A stretch of 35,014 bases of DNA from Candidatus Eiseniibacteriota bacterium (GTDB taxonomy: Bacteria > Eisenbacteria > RBG-16-71-46 > SZUA-252), in the NCBI GenBank assembly GCA_016880395.1, contig JAEHDN010000033.1:1-35014 (forward strand), given 5' to 3'. The stretch's first letter is position 1, and each line of letters starts with the position of its first letter. Both the position numbers and the translations under genes were made by a program. Positions 1 to 6,932 of this stretch are shown here, piece by piece. The notes under the pieces were generated by a model. It made no database searches, had not been told where the DNA came from, and was given only the letters and a program-made list of their open reading frames with translations.

Positions 1-188
1 ACCGGAAGGAGCTACGCCCGACGCGGCACCGCCGGGGCCGGAGCCGTTCGGTTCACGTGGTGCGGCGGGGCGAGACGCTCTCCCAGATCAGCGCGCACTA
101 TCACCTGAGCACGCGCCGCCTGCGCCAGCTCAACGACATCGCCGACGCCGGCGACATCCGCGCCGGACAGCGACTCCGCCTCCAGTAG
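1..188 (+). CDS. LysM-domain protein, C-terminal end (partial)
   Basis: Only the last 61 codons are present; the reading frame starts at base 3 and ends at TAG 186-188. After an Arg-rich linker comes a single LysM repeat starting around VHVVRRGETLSQIS and closing with AGDIRAGQRLRLQ at the very C terminus, the usual peptidoglycan-binding LysM pattern (GETL near the start, N in the middle, I-x-x-G-Q-x-L at the end). A C-terminal LysM is common in lytic transglycosylases (MltD type), amidases and other wall hydrolases, but the catalytic part lies outside the window, so the enzyme class cannot be told. It is the only complete-looking plus-strand gene end here and converges on glgC with 37 bases between the stop codons. 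Confidence 0.8.
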   Translation, partial: RKELRPTRHRRGRSRSVHVVRRGETLSQISAHYHLSTRRLRQLNDIADAGDIRAGQRLRLQ

Positions 189-225
189 CCGCGCGTCGGG
201 GTCCCGGCCGCCGCGCTCCGATCCT

Positions 226-1485
226 CTAGCCCCGCTCCAGCACGTCCCCGCTCGCGAGTCCCTCCCGCGGAAAATCCTCCTCCGCCAGATCGGGAGCGAT
301 CCGCACGTTCCGCCCCACCGTGATGCCCTCGGGCACACGCGTCTCCTTGCCGACGAGCGTCAGGCCCGAGCTCAGGTGCTCCGGGCAGGAGCGATTCGGG
401 ATCGATGGGCCCGTGCCGATAACAGCCGCGCGCCCCACGTGCACGCGCTTGTCCAGGATGACGCGGTCGAGTACGGCGTCGGGTCCGATCCAGCACTCAC
501 CCATGACGATCGAGTCGCGCACGACCGCCCCCTCCTCCACCACGGCCCCGGGAAAGAGAACCGACCGCTCCACGGTGCCGTGCACGATGGTGCCGTGGGT
601 GACGATCGATGAGCGCACGTGCGCACCCGCCCCGATCCGCGCCGGCGGGTACTCCGTGCTCGGCGTGAAGATCGGCCAGCGCGGATCCTCGAGCGGAAAC
701 GGCGGGTCCTCGCTCACGAGGTCGAGGTTTGCCCGGTAGAAGGAATCGAGCGTCCCGATGTCCTGCCAATAGCCCGGGACGACGAACGCCGCCACCCGCC
801 CGCGCTCGACCAGAGCGGGCAGGATCTGCCGGCCGAAGTCGTGCGCCGAGTTCCGCTCGTCGTCGCGAACCAGCTCCTCGAGGAGAGCCGCGGTGCGGAA
901 GACATACACCCCCATCGAGATCCGCCCCGAGGGAGGATTCGCGGGCTTTTCGAGGAAGCCGGTGATCCAGCCCGACGCGTCGGTGCGGACGACGCCGAAC
1001 TGCGACGCCTGCTCGATCGGGACCTCGGTGACCGCGACCGTGGCGTCGGCGCCCCGCTCCAGGTGGGCCTCGATCATCGGTCGATAATCCATGCGATAGA
1101 CGTGATCGCCGGAGAGGACGAGGATGTGCTCCGCTTGGCGGTCCTGGACGCGGTGCCAGTTCTGCCAGACGGCGTCCGCCGTGCCTCGGTACCAGTCGTT
1201 CTCCGCCCAGCCCTGGAACGGCTGCAGGAGCTCGACGCCCCCACGCTTGCGATCGAGGTCCCACGCGCGGCCGATACCGATGTGGTCGCGCAGCGAGAGC
1301 GGCCGGTACTGGGTCAGGATCCCGACGTCGAAGATCCCGGAGTTCACGCAGTTCGAGAGCGTGAAGTCGATGATCCGGTACTTGCCGCCGAACGGAACGG
1401 CCGGCTTCGCGCGCTTCTCGGAGAGGAGGCAGAGCCGGCTCCCGACGCCTCCCGCGAGGATCATGGCGTAGCCGACGAAGCTCAT
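226..1485 (-). CDS. glgC: Glucose-1-phosphate adenylyltransferase (ADP-glucose pyrophosphorylase)
   Basis: Makes ADP-glucose from ATP and glucose-1-phosphate, the first committed step of bacterial glycogen synthesis, in the cytosol. The 419-residue protein has the family landmarks: the nucleotide-binding loop ILAGGVGSRL, the RAKPAVPFGGKYRIIDF block, WYRGTADAVWQN, the metal/catalytic LSGDHVYRMDY, the sugar-phosphate loop GFLEKP with its lysine, and a C-terminal left-handed beta-helix with hexapeptide-like repeats (VHGTVERSVLFPGAVV and following). Length is typical of the family (about 400-430). The ATG lies in an ATGA overlap with the stop of the paralogue just upstream, so the two are probably made in a coupled way. 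No glgA or glgB is in view. Confidence 0.95.
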   Translation of the reverse strand: MSFVGYAMILAGGVGSRLCLLSEKRAKPAVPFGGKYRIIDFTLSNCVNSGIFDVGILTQYRPLSLRDHIGIGRAWDLDRKRGGVELLQPFQGWAENDWYRGTADAVWQNWHRVQDRQAEHILVLSGDHVYRMDYRPMIEAHLERGADATVAVTEVPIEQASQFGVVRTDASGWITGFLEKPANPPSGRISMGVYVFRTAALLEELVRDDERNSAHDFGRQILPALVERGRVAAFVVPGYWQDIGTLDSFYRANLDLVSEDPPFPLEDPRWPIFTPSTEYPPARIGAGAHVRSSIVTHGTIVHGTVERSVLFPGAVVEEGAVVRDSIVMGECWIGPDAVLDRVILDKRVHVGRAAVIGTGPSIPNRSCPEHLSSGLTLVGKETRVPEGITVGRNVRIAPDLAEEDFPREGLASGDVLERG

Positions 1486-2759
1486 CGCGCAGCTCCGACC
1501 GGCCGCGGCCGCACGGTGGAGCCCGAAGGCACCTCGCCCCGCCCGTAGTCGCGCTCTCGCACGCCGATCTCGACGAGCGTGTTGCGGCCCACCTTGGCGC
1601 CGGCCGGGACCTCGGCTCCCTTGCCGATCACGCAGAGGCCCGCGCCCAGGTCGTGGGGATGCTCGCGATGCCGCACCGGCTCGCCCACCCCGACCTCGGC
1701 CCCCTCGCCGATCCGCACTTCCTTGTCGATGATCGCGCGGTGGAGCTTCGCGCCCCGGAGGACGCGCGTGTCGTGCATCACGATCGAATCCTCGACGACC
1801 GCTCCGGGGCCGACGTGGACGCCCGGGAAGAGGATCGACCGGCGGACCGTCCCCTCGACCCGCGTTCCGTGCGCGATCATGCTCGAAGCGACCTCCGCGC
1901 CCGCGCCGAGGAGCGACGGGGCGCGGTCCTCGCTTGGCGTGTAGATGAGCCAGTCGGGATCATTGAGGTGGATGGGCGGGAGCGGCCGAAGGAGAGCCAT
2001 GCTCGCTTCGTAATAGGAGTCGATCGTCGTGACGTCGCGCCAGTAGCCGTCGAAGGGCTCCGCGTGCACGGGCAGCCCCTCGTCGATCATCGGTCGGATC
2101 ACGTCGGCCACGAGGTCTGGCCCGAGCGATGGGTCCGCCAGGCGGGCGAGGAGGTCGCGACCGCGGAAGAGGTAGATCGACGCCGAGACGACAGTCCCCG
2201 CGTCGCCCGTGCGGCGCGCCTCCACCGAGCGGATCCGTCCGGCGTCGTCGGTCTCGAGAATGCCGTAGCGCTCGGCCTCCTCGTCGGGACTCGCGGTCGT
2301 GACGACCGTCAGGGCCGACCCGCGCGCCTCGTGCCGCGCGATCAGGCGGCCGTAGTCCATCTTGTAGATCAGATCGCCCGAGACCACGAGGATGTGCCGC
2401 GCCTGCGCGTCCGCGATCACGTTCCGATTCTGGACCAGCGCGTCGGCGGTGCCGCGGTACCAGTTGGTCGCCCGCTGCCGCACGTACGGAGGCAGGAGGC
2501 GGATCCCGCCGTCGCGGCGATCCAGATCCCACGCCCGGCCGATGCCGATGTGCCCCTGGAGCGAGAGCGGCGCGTACTGCGTCAGGACGCCGATCCGCAT
2601 GAGGCCCGAGTGGACGCAGTTGGAGAGGGTGAAGTCGATGACGCGGTACTTGCCGCCGAACGGGAGGGCTGAGGCCGTGCGCATGCGGCCAAGGGCGTGG
2701 AGCCGCTCGCTCTTCCCCCCCGCGAGCACGAGGACGAGGATCGGCGGTACGACGGTCAG
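1482..2759 (-). CDS. GlgC paralogue, probably a regulatory (GlgD-like) subunit
   Basis: Closely similar along its length to the GlgC just downstream (PFGGKYRVIDFTLSNC, IGIGRAWDLDRRDGG, WYRGTADALVQN, VSGDLIYKMDYG, and the C-terminal beta-helix). Two hallmark positions differ: the RAKPAVPFGG block reads RTASALPFGG, and the F-x-EKP sugar-phosphate loop is replaced by SVEARRTG, losing the lysine that binds glucose-1-phosphate. That resembles non-catalytic partners such as GlgD. The first ATG/GTG start (GTG, 2729) would cut into the first beta strand. A CTG at 2757-2759 with GGAGGT six bases upstream gives an N terminus (ILVLVLAGG) that matches the paralogue, and I chose it. Follows the PorV-like gene by 24 bases and overlaps glgC by 4. 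Catalytic loss is inferred, not shown. Confidence 0.85.
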   Translation of the reverse strand: MTVVPPILVLVLAGGKSERLHALGRMRTASALPFGGKYRVIDFTLSNCVHSGLMRIGVLTQYAPLSLQGHIGIGRAWDLDRRDGGIRLLPPYVRQRATNWYRGTADALVQNRNVIADAQARHILVVSGDLIYKMDYGRLIARHEARGSALTVVTTASPDEEAERYGILETDDAGRIRSVEARRTGDAGTVVSASIYLFRGRDLLARLADPSLGPDLVADVIRPMIDEGLPVHAEPFDGYWRDVTTIDSYYEASMALLRPLPPIHLNDPDWLIYTPSEDRAPSLLGAGAEVASSMIAHGTRVEGTVRRSILFPGVHVGPGAVVEDSIVMHDTRVLRGAKLHRAIIDKEVRIGEGAEVGVGEPVRHREHPHDLGAGLCVIGKGAEVPAGAKVGRNTLVEIGVRERDYGRGEVPSGSTVRPRPVGAAR

Positions 2760-2783
2760 GCGCGGACCTCCGGCGCGGAGCGC

Positions 2784-3818
2784 CTAGAACGCGAACGAAG
2801 CGGAAATGCGGTGGCTCGAATCCAGATCCTGATGGTCCAGGTACGCGTAGTCGAGCCCGAATTTCTTGAAGCGGAATCCGGTTCCCGCCGCGAAGTTCTG
2901 CCCCTCGAAGCCGGCGCGGAGCGCGAGCTTCCGCTCGAGCCAGTACTCGAGCCCCGGATGGAAGAGGAAGGTCACCGAGCCTAGGTGCGCCTGGCTGGAG
3001 AGCTGCTCGTCGGAGAAGCCCATGTCGACGTCGAACGCGGCGGTCAGGACGTGTTTGCGGTTCGAGAAGGCCTTCGTCTTGGCCACGCCCAGCCGCAGGG
3101 ACGGTGCAATGTACTCATCGGTGCCCGTGTTCCATAAGATTCGCGTGGTGGTGGCGTCGCTCAGCTTGGCGCCGGCCGACCAGCCGTGCGACCCCACGTA
3201 GAGCGCGCCCAAGTCCAGTCCGAAGCCGTTCGAGCGGAGGCTGTCCCCCAGCCACTGCCGGATCAGCTTCACGTTCCCCCCGAGCGAGAAGCCGCGGCTC
3301 ACCTCGCGGGCGTAGCTGAAGAGGAGCGCGACGTCGTTGTCGCTGTCGAACACAAAGCGGCTCTCGTCCACGACCAGGCGGTCCTCGGGATAGTCGAACC
3401 GACCGTTTCCGTTCACGTCGATGATCTCGAGGCCGCGCGTGTCGGGGATCTCGTCGACGCCGAGCCGGATGAGCGAGACGGCGAGCCCCTGCTTGGCCTT
3501 GCCGGGGGCACCGATCGGTGTCGCGTAGGAGAGGAAGTCGTACTGCACGATCGAGCCGAACTGCTCGGCGTGCATGGCCGAGACCTCATGGGTGCCGAGG
3601 GTCGCGAGCCCGGCGGGATTCCAGTAGGCGGCGCTCCCGTCGTCGGCCAGCCCGGCGAAGGCACTGCCCATCCCGAGCGCGCGTGCGCCAACGCCGATGC
3701 GGAGGAATTCCCCGGCGTAGCGGGTCGCGTGGGCCGGCCGCGCGAACAGGAGGAGCCCGAGGGTCGGAAAGGCCAGGAGCAGGGCCAGATGGCGCATGCG
3801 CGGGAACGATGAGGTCAT
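2784..3818 (-). CDS. PorV/PorQ-family outer-membrane beta-barrel protein
   Basis: A signal peptide (hydrophobic LALLLAFPTLGLLLFA, cleavage near AHA) is followed by the signature of the PorV/PorQ family: FLRIGVGARALGMGSAFAGLADDGSAAYWNPAGLA. The rest has alternating hydrophobic/polar strands and a C-terminal strand ending in Phe (ISASFAF), as expected of an outer-membrane barrel related to FadL. In Bacteroidota PorV shuttles type IX secretion cargo, but PorV-like proteins also occur where no type IX system is known, and no other secretion gene is seen here. Inside the chain, DVNGNGRFDYPED looks like a dockerin/EF-hand-type calcium loop. The start chosen is ATG 3818; ATG 3797 also fits the signal peptide, and neither has a clear SD sequence. 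The glgC pair follows it on the same strand. Confidence 0.82.
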   Translation of the reverse strand: MTSSFPRMRHLALLLAFPTLGLLLFARPAHATRYAGEFLRIGVGARALGMGSAFAGLADDGSAAYWNPAGLATLGTHEVSAMHAEQFGSIVQYDFLSYATPIGAPGKAKQGLAVSLIRLGVDEIPDTRGLEIIDVNGNGRFDYPEDRLVVDESRFVFDSDNDVALLFSYAREVSRGFSLGGNVKLIRQWLGDSLRSNGFGLDLGALYVGSHGWSAGAKLSDATTTRILWNTGTDEYIAPSLRLGVAKTKAFSNRKHVLTAAFDVDMGFSDEQLSSQAHLGSVTFLFHPGLEYWLERKLALRAGFEGQNFAAGTGFRFKKFGLDYAYLDHQDLDSSHRISASFAF

Positions 3819-3882
3819 GGGCGGGTGACGGGATCCTCGCGTGGACGACGCGGCCGTTCCGTAGCAACTACCCGCGGGCCGA

Positions 3883-3904
3883 GCCGCCGGTTCCCCCCGG
3901 CGGC
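3883..3904 (-). terminator. Hairpin after the PilZ gene, possible terminator
   Basis: A perfect 8-bp inverted repeat (GCCGCCGG, 6-base loop, CCGGCGGC) begins 5 bases after the PilZ stop codon. No T-run follows on the minus strand, so intrinsic termination is uncertain; it would separate rnr-pilZ from the PorV/glg genes. Confidence 0.4.
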
Positions 3905-3909
3905 GTCCG

Positions 3910-4344
3910 TCACGGCGCGGCGCTCCGCCGCGGCCGGGCCGCTTCCGGCTCCCCATTCGACGTCGGGATCCGGCGGATCGTGCGCCAGAGGACGTACTGC
4001 TCGATCAGCTCCCGGTCCCCTTCGGCGAGGTCGGTGAAGTAACAGGCCATCTCGTAGCGGGTCGTCTGGCGGGGGCCCGTCCGCTCCTCGCAACGCACGA
4101 TCACGCCCTGGCACTGGAGCATCCGCTCCCGGCGGAGGCGGCGCCCGAACGGAGGCAGGAGCAGCGTCAGCGCCACCTTGGTCAGCGGGGAGAGGAACAG
4201 CCGGCTCCCGAACTGGATGCCGCTTGCGGAGAGGTTGATGCTCTCGGTGGTGACGACGGACGCGTCGTCCTGTCCCGAGACCTGCATCGCGAGCTTGGCG
4301 GAGATGCGGGGCGCTTGGCGTCGCTCGCGGGTCGGCTTGGTCAT
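3910..4344 (-). CDS. PilZ-domain protein
   Basis: A 144-residue cytosolic protein that is essentially one PilZ domain, the common receptor for cyclic di-GMP. The two binding motifs are both present: an RxxxR-type segment near the N terminus (RERRQAPR) and, about 30 residues later, INLSASGIQF, matching the (D/N)xSxxG motif. The remaining chain is beta-rich with hydrophobic strands such as VALTLLLPPF and MLQCQGVIVRCEE, and ends in a helix (DRELIEQYVLWRTIRRI) and a polar tail. ATG 4344 is chosen because AAGGAGAGG lies about 6 bases before it; an ATG ten codons upstream has no SD. It is 35 bases downstream of rnr on the same strand. The target process is unknown; no pilus or flagellar genes are nearby. 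Confidence 0.85.
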   Translation of the reverse strand: MTKPTRERRQAPRISAKLAMQVSGQDDASVVTTESINLSASGIQFGSRLFLSPLTKVALTLLLPPFGRRLRRERMLQCQGVIVRCEERTGPRQTTRYEMACYFTDLAEGDRELIEQYVLWRTIRRIPTSNGEPEAARPRRSAAP

Positions 4345-4379
4345 GGACCTCTCCTTGTGGGGGCGTCGTTCCATGGGGC

Positions 4380-6359
4380 CTACCGGCGGCCCCCCTGACG
4401 CCGGTGTGCGGTGCGCTTACCCTGCGACCGCCGTTTCTGTCTCGGGCCGCCCCCCGACCGGGGAACGAGCCCCAACTCGATCTCCCGCCGGTCGAGGTCC
4501 GCGCGGCTGACCACGACCGAGATGGCGTCGCCCAGACCGAAGCGGTGCCGGGACCGTTTCGATCGGTACGAGAATCCGTGCTCCGCGAGGCTCAGCGACG
4601 GATCGCCGAGCGACCGCTTCGGCAGGAACCCCTCGATGTTCCAGTCGGGGATCCAGACGAAGAGACCGTTGGGCGACAGCCCGGCGATCATGCCTCTCGC
4701 TTCCTCGCCGAGGCGCGAGAGCGCGAACCGCACCGCCTTGCGCTTCTCGACGTCGCGCTCCGCGTCGTCGGCGGAGATCTCGGCCTCTGACGCGCGCCCC
4801 GCGACCGACGCGTTGAGCCACTCCCCCGCGAATGTCCAGGGATCGCCCCCGGAGCGCTCCTTCTCCTCGAGGAGGAACCGCTTCACGATCCGGTGATTCG
4901 CGAGGTCCGGATAGCGTCGGATGGGCGAGGTGAAGTGCGCGTACCCCGCCATTCCCAGCCCGAAATGCCCCACGTCGACCAGATCGTAGCGAGCTTTTTC
5001 CAGGGCACGCAGCAGATACAGGTTGAGGAGCCGGTCCTTCGCCGCGCGACCGTGACTGATCCAGCGCCGGAGCTGCCGCGCGTCGGTCACGATCTGCGCC
5101 GGTCCCTGCCTGCCGAGATAGCGTGCCGCCTCGAAGAAGGAGCGCAGCTTATCATACCGGGGTCTCTCGTGAACCCGGTAAAGAAACGGCAGCTCCCGCG
5201 CATGGGCGCGCTGCCCCACGATCTGGTTCGCGAGCAGCATGAACTCCTCGATCAAGCCGTGTGTGGGAAGCCGCGCGGCTTCCTCGAAGCGGATGGGATC
5301 GCCGGACGCGTCGAGCTCGGGCTTGATCTCCGGCAGATCCAGCTCGAGCCCGCCCCGCTCGAAGCGGCGCGCGCGAAGCGCGTGCGCGATCCGGTCGAGC
5401 GTGCGGAGCGTGAGCGCCACGTCCCCCGACTCCTCGCGCAGGATCCGGTGCGCCTCGGGATAGCTGAGGGAGGCCGCGCTCCGGATCACGCCCTCGACCA
5501 CGCGCGCGCCTCGGAGCTCACCGCTCTCGGCGATATCGGCCAGAACGGAGACCGTGAGCCGGTCGTCCCCTTCGGTGAGACTGCAAAGCCCCGACGAGAG
5601 CGCCTCGGGGAGCATGGGATAGGTCGTGTCGGCGAGATAGACGCTCGTCCCGCGCTCCCGCGCCTCGCGGTCGAGCGCGGTCCCGGGGCGGACGTAGTGG
5701 GTCACATCGGCAATGTGGATACCGACGGTGGTCACGCCCCCTTCGTGCGCCTCGATCGAGAGAGCGTCGTCGTGATCCTTGGCGTCCGCGGGATCGATGG
5801 TCAGCACACGGCCCGTTCGGAAATCGGTCCGTCCCCGGATGGCGTGGCCCACGGAATCATCCCGGAACGCCGAGGCCTCCCGCTCCGCCTCGGGATCGAA
5901 CTCGATGCGGATGCCCTCCTCGAGAGCGACGATCCAGCTGTCCTCGCGCGGGTCATCGTCCGCGAATACCGCCTCGACCCGACCCACCAGCGGATCCGGC
6001 GGCGTGGGCTCGAGGCGTACGAGCACGCGCGTCCGCGGCGGGATCCGGGCGCGACCGTGCAGGGTGAGGACGATCTCGCGGGGATATTCGGGGCGCTCGG
6101 GAAGCAGGAGCGCGTTCCGACCACGCCCCTCGAAGCGACCCATGATGCCGTACCGTGTGCGCTCGAGGACCTCGACCACCTCGTGCGCGTCCCCCTGCGG
6201 GCCCGAGTCGAGGAAGCCGACCCGCACACGATCGCCGTGGAGCGCGCCCCCCATGGCGAACGGAGGGATGAAGAGGTCCTCGCCGCCGTCCTCGACGCGC
6301 ACGAAGCCGTAGCCGAACCGCGTGCGCTCAAGCCGTCCGATGAGGGTGCGCGGGGTCAT
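4380..6359 (-). CDS. rnr: Ribonuclease R (RNase II family 3'-5' exoribonuclease)
   Basis: Degrades structured RNA from the 3' end in the cytosol. In order: an N-terminal OB/cold-shock domain (GRLERTRFGYGFV, LFIPPFAMGGALHGDRVRV), a second OB domain, the RNB catalytic domain with TIDPADAKDHDDAL at 187-200 (the four metal-binding aspartates D189, D195, D197, D198), SSGLCSLTEGDDRLT, and YAHFTSPIRRYPDL, then an S1 domain (about 555-625) and a basic tail (RQKRRSQGKRTAHRR). At 659 residues it is shorter than E. coli RNase R (about 813), mainly because it lacks the N-terminal helix-turn-helix extension. There is no SD sequence before the ATG, and a terminator-like hairpin ends only a few bases upstream, so the mode of initiation is unclear. 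pilZ follows it. Confidence 0.93.
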   Translation of the reverse strand: MTPRTLIGRLERTRFGYGFVRVEDGGEDLFIPPFAMGGALHGDRVRVGFLDSGPQGDAHEVVEVLERTRYGIMGRFEGRGRNALLLPERPEYPREIVLTLHGRARIPPRTRVLVRLEPTPPDPLVGRVEAVFADDDPREDSWIVALEEGIRIEFDPEAEREASAFRDDSVGHAIRGRTDFRTGRVLTIDPADAKDHDDALSIEAHEGGVTTVGIHIADVTHYVRPGTALDREARERGTSVYLADTTYPMLPEALSSGLCSLTEGDDRLTVSVLADIAESGELRGARVVEGVIRSAASLSYPEAHRILREESGDVALTLRTLDRIAHALRARRFERGGLELDLPEIKPELDASGDPIRFEEAARLPTHGLIEEFMLLANQIVGQRAHARELPFLYRVHERPRYDKLRSFFEAARYLGRQGPAQIVTDARQLRRWISHGRAAKDRLLNLYLLRALEKARYDLVDVGHFGLGMAGYAHFTSPIRRYPDLANHRIVKRFLLEEKERSGGDPWTFAGEWLNASVAGRASEAEISADDAERDVEKRKAVRFALSRLGEEARGMIAGLSPNGLFVWIPDWNIEGFLPKRSLGDPSLSLAEHGFSYRSKRSRHRFGLGDAISVVVSRADLDRREIELGLVPRSGGGPRQKRRSQGKRTAHRRQGGRR

Positions 6360-6362
6360 GGG

Positions 6363-6410
6363 GAAAACAGGGCCGGCCCGACCGTCCCCAAAGGGAAACT
6401 GTCGGGCCGG
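6363..6410 (-). terminator. Intrinsic terminator-like hairpin between the HU operon and rnr
   Basis: A perfect 10-bp inverted repeat (CCGGCCCGAC at 6373-6382, GTCGGGCCGG at 6401-6410) has an 18-base loop that can pair further (TCCC/GGGA). On the minus strand it is followed by CCCTGTTTTCCCC, which includes a TTTT run. It lies 45 bases after the stop of the small ribosomal protein gene and ends almost at the rnr ATG. Confidence 0.6.
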
Positions 6411-6455
6411 AGACCGGTCCGGGAGCGGCGCGCAGCGGGCCGCGGAATCACGTGA

Positions 6456-6551
6456 TCAGCGAAGCTTCTTCTTGTGCCGATCGCGCCGGAGCCGCTTCTT
6501 GCGCTTGTGGGTGGCGATCTTCTTCCGCTTCCGCTTCTTTCCGCTTCCCAT
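6456..6551 (-). CDS. AURKAIP1/COX24-type small basic ribosomal protein (bS22/mS38-like)
   Basis: A 31-residue protein, more than half Lys/Arg, reading MGSGKKRKRKKIATHKRKK at the start and ending KKKLR. This pattern (K-K-R-K-R-K-K-x-A-T-H-K-R-K-K-R-L-R-x-x-R-H-K-K-K) is that of the AURKAIP1/COX24 family, whose members are small-subunit ribosomal proteins (mitochondrial mS38, mycobacterial bS22) lying near the decoding region. It is too short for most gene finders. Support for expression: AAGGAG sits 5 bases before the ATG, the frame closes with TGA, and the gene follows HU by 24 bases and precedes a terminator. The family match is from memory of the motif; ribosome association in this organism is inference. 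Confidence 0.8.
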   Translation of the reverse strand: MGSGKKRKRKKIATHKRKKRLRRDRHKKKLR

Positions 6552-6575
6552 CGGTCTCCTTCGGCCGCCCGCAGA

Positions 6576-6854
6576 TCAACCGCCGCGGACCGCGCCTTTG
6601 AGCTCGTTCGACGCCTTGAAGACCGGCACCAGCTTCGCCGGCACCATCACCTCGGCGCCCGATCTCGGGTTACGGGCCTTGCGGGCCTTCCGCTCCCGCA
6701 CCTTGAACGTCCCGAATCCCCGGATCTCGATATGCTTCCCTTCGCTCAGCGCACGCGAGATCGCGTTCAACAGCTGATCGACGATCGTGGCCGTCTCGCT
6801 CTTCGAAATCTTGGTCGAGGACGAAATCTCGTCCACGAGATCGGCTTTCGTCAT
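6576..6854 (-). CDS. hup: HU/IHF-family DNA-binding protein
   Basis: A 92-residue nucleoid protein that bends and compacts DNA as a dimer. The N-terminal helices (MTKADLVDEISSSTKISKS, followed by IVDQLLNAISRALSEG) and the beta arm are typical: IEIRGFGTFKVRERKARKARNPRSGAEV, with the proline of the ARNPRSG tip that intercalates into DNA, then PAKLVPVFKASNELK. ATG 6854 is chosen because GGAGG lies 7 bases before it and it matches the family start; an upstream in-frame start would add unrelated residues. It has its own sigma70-like promoter just after the sppA stop codon and is followed by the 31-codon ribosomal protein gene, so the two probably share one transcript. Confidence 0.95.
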   Translation of the reverse strand: MTKADLVDEISSSTKISKSETATIVDQLLNAISRALSEGKHIEIRGFGTFKVRERKARKARNPRSGAEVMVPAKLVPVFKASNELKGAVRGG

Positions 6855-6903
6855 GTTGGTTCCTCCATCGGCTGCGGCCGCGTAACCGCCGAAGCCGGGC
6901 CAG

Positions 6904-6932
6904 AATCTAGCATCGGCCCCCGGAGCCGTCAA
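6904..6932 (-). promoter_or_regulatory. Sigma70-type promoter for the HU operon
   Basis: On the minus strand TTGACG (6932-6927), a 17-base spacer, then TAGATT (6909-6904). Predicted start near 6897 gives a 5' leader of about 43 bases carrying the GGAGG site of HU. It begins directly after the sppA stop codon. Confidence 0.6.

Noticed and set aside
6855..6932. Longer HU starting at 6932
   Set aside because: The added residues are unlike any HU, lack an SD and overlap the promoter; ATG 6854 has GGAGG 7 bases upstream.
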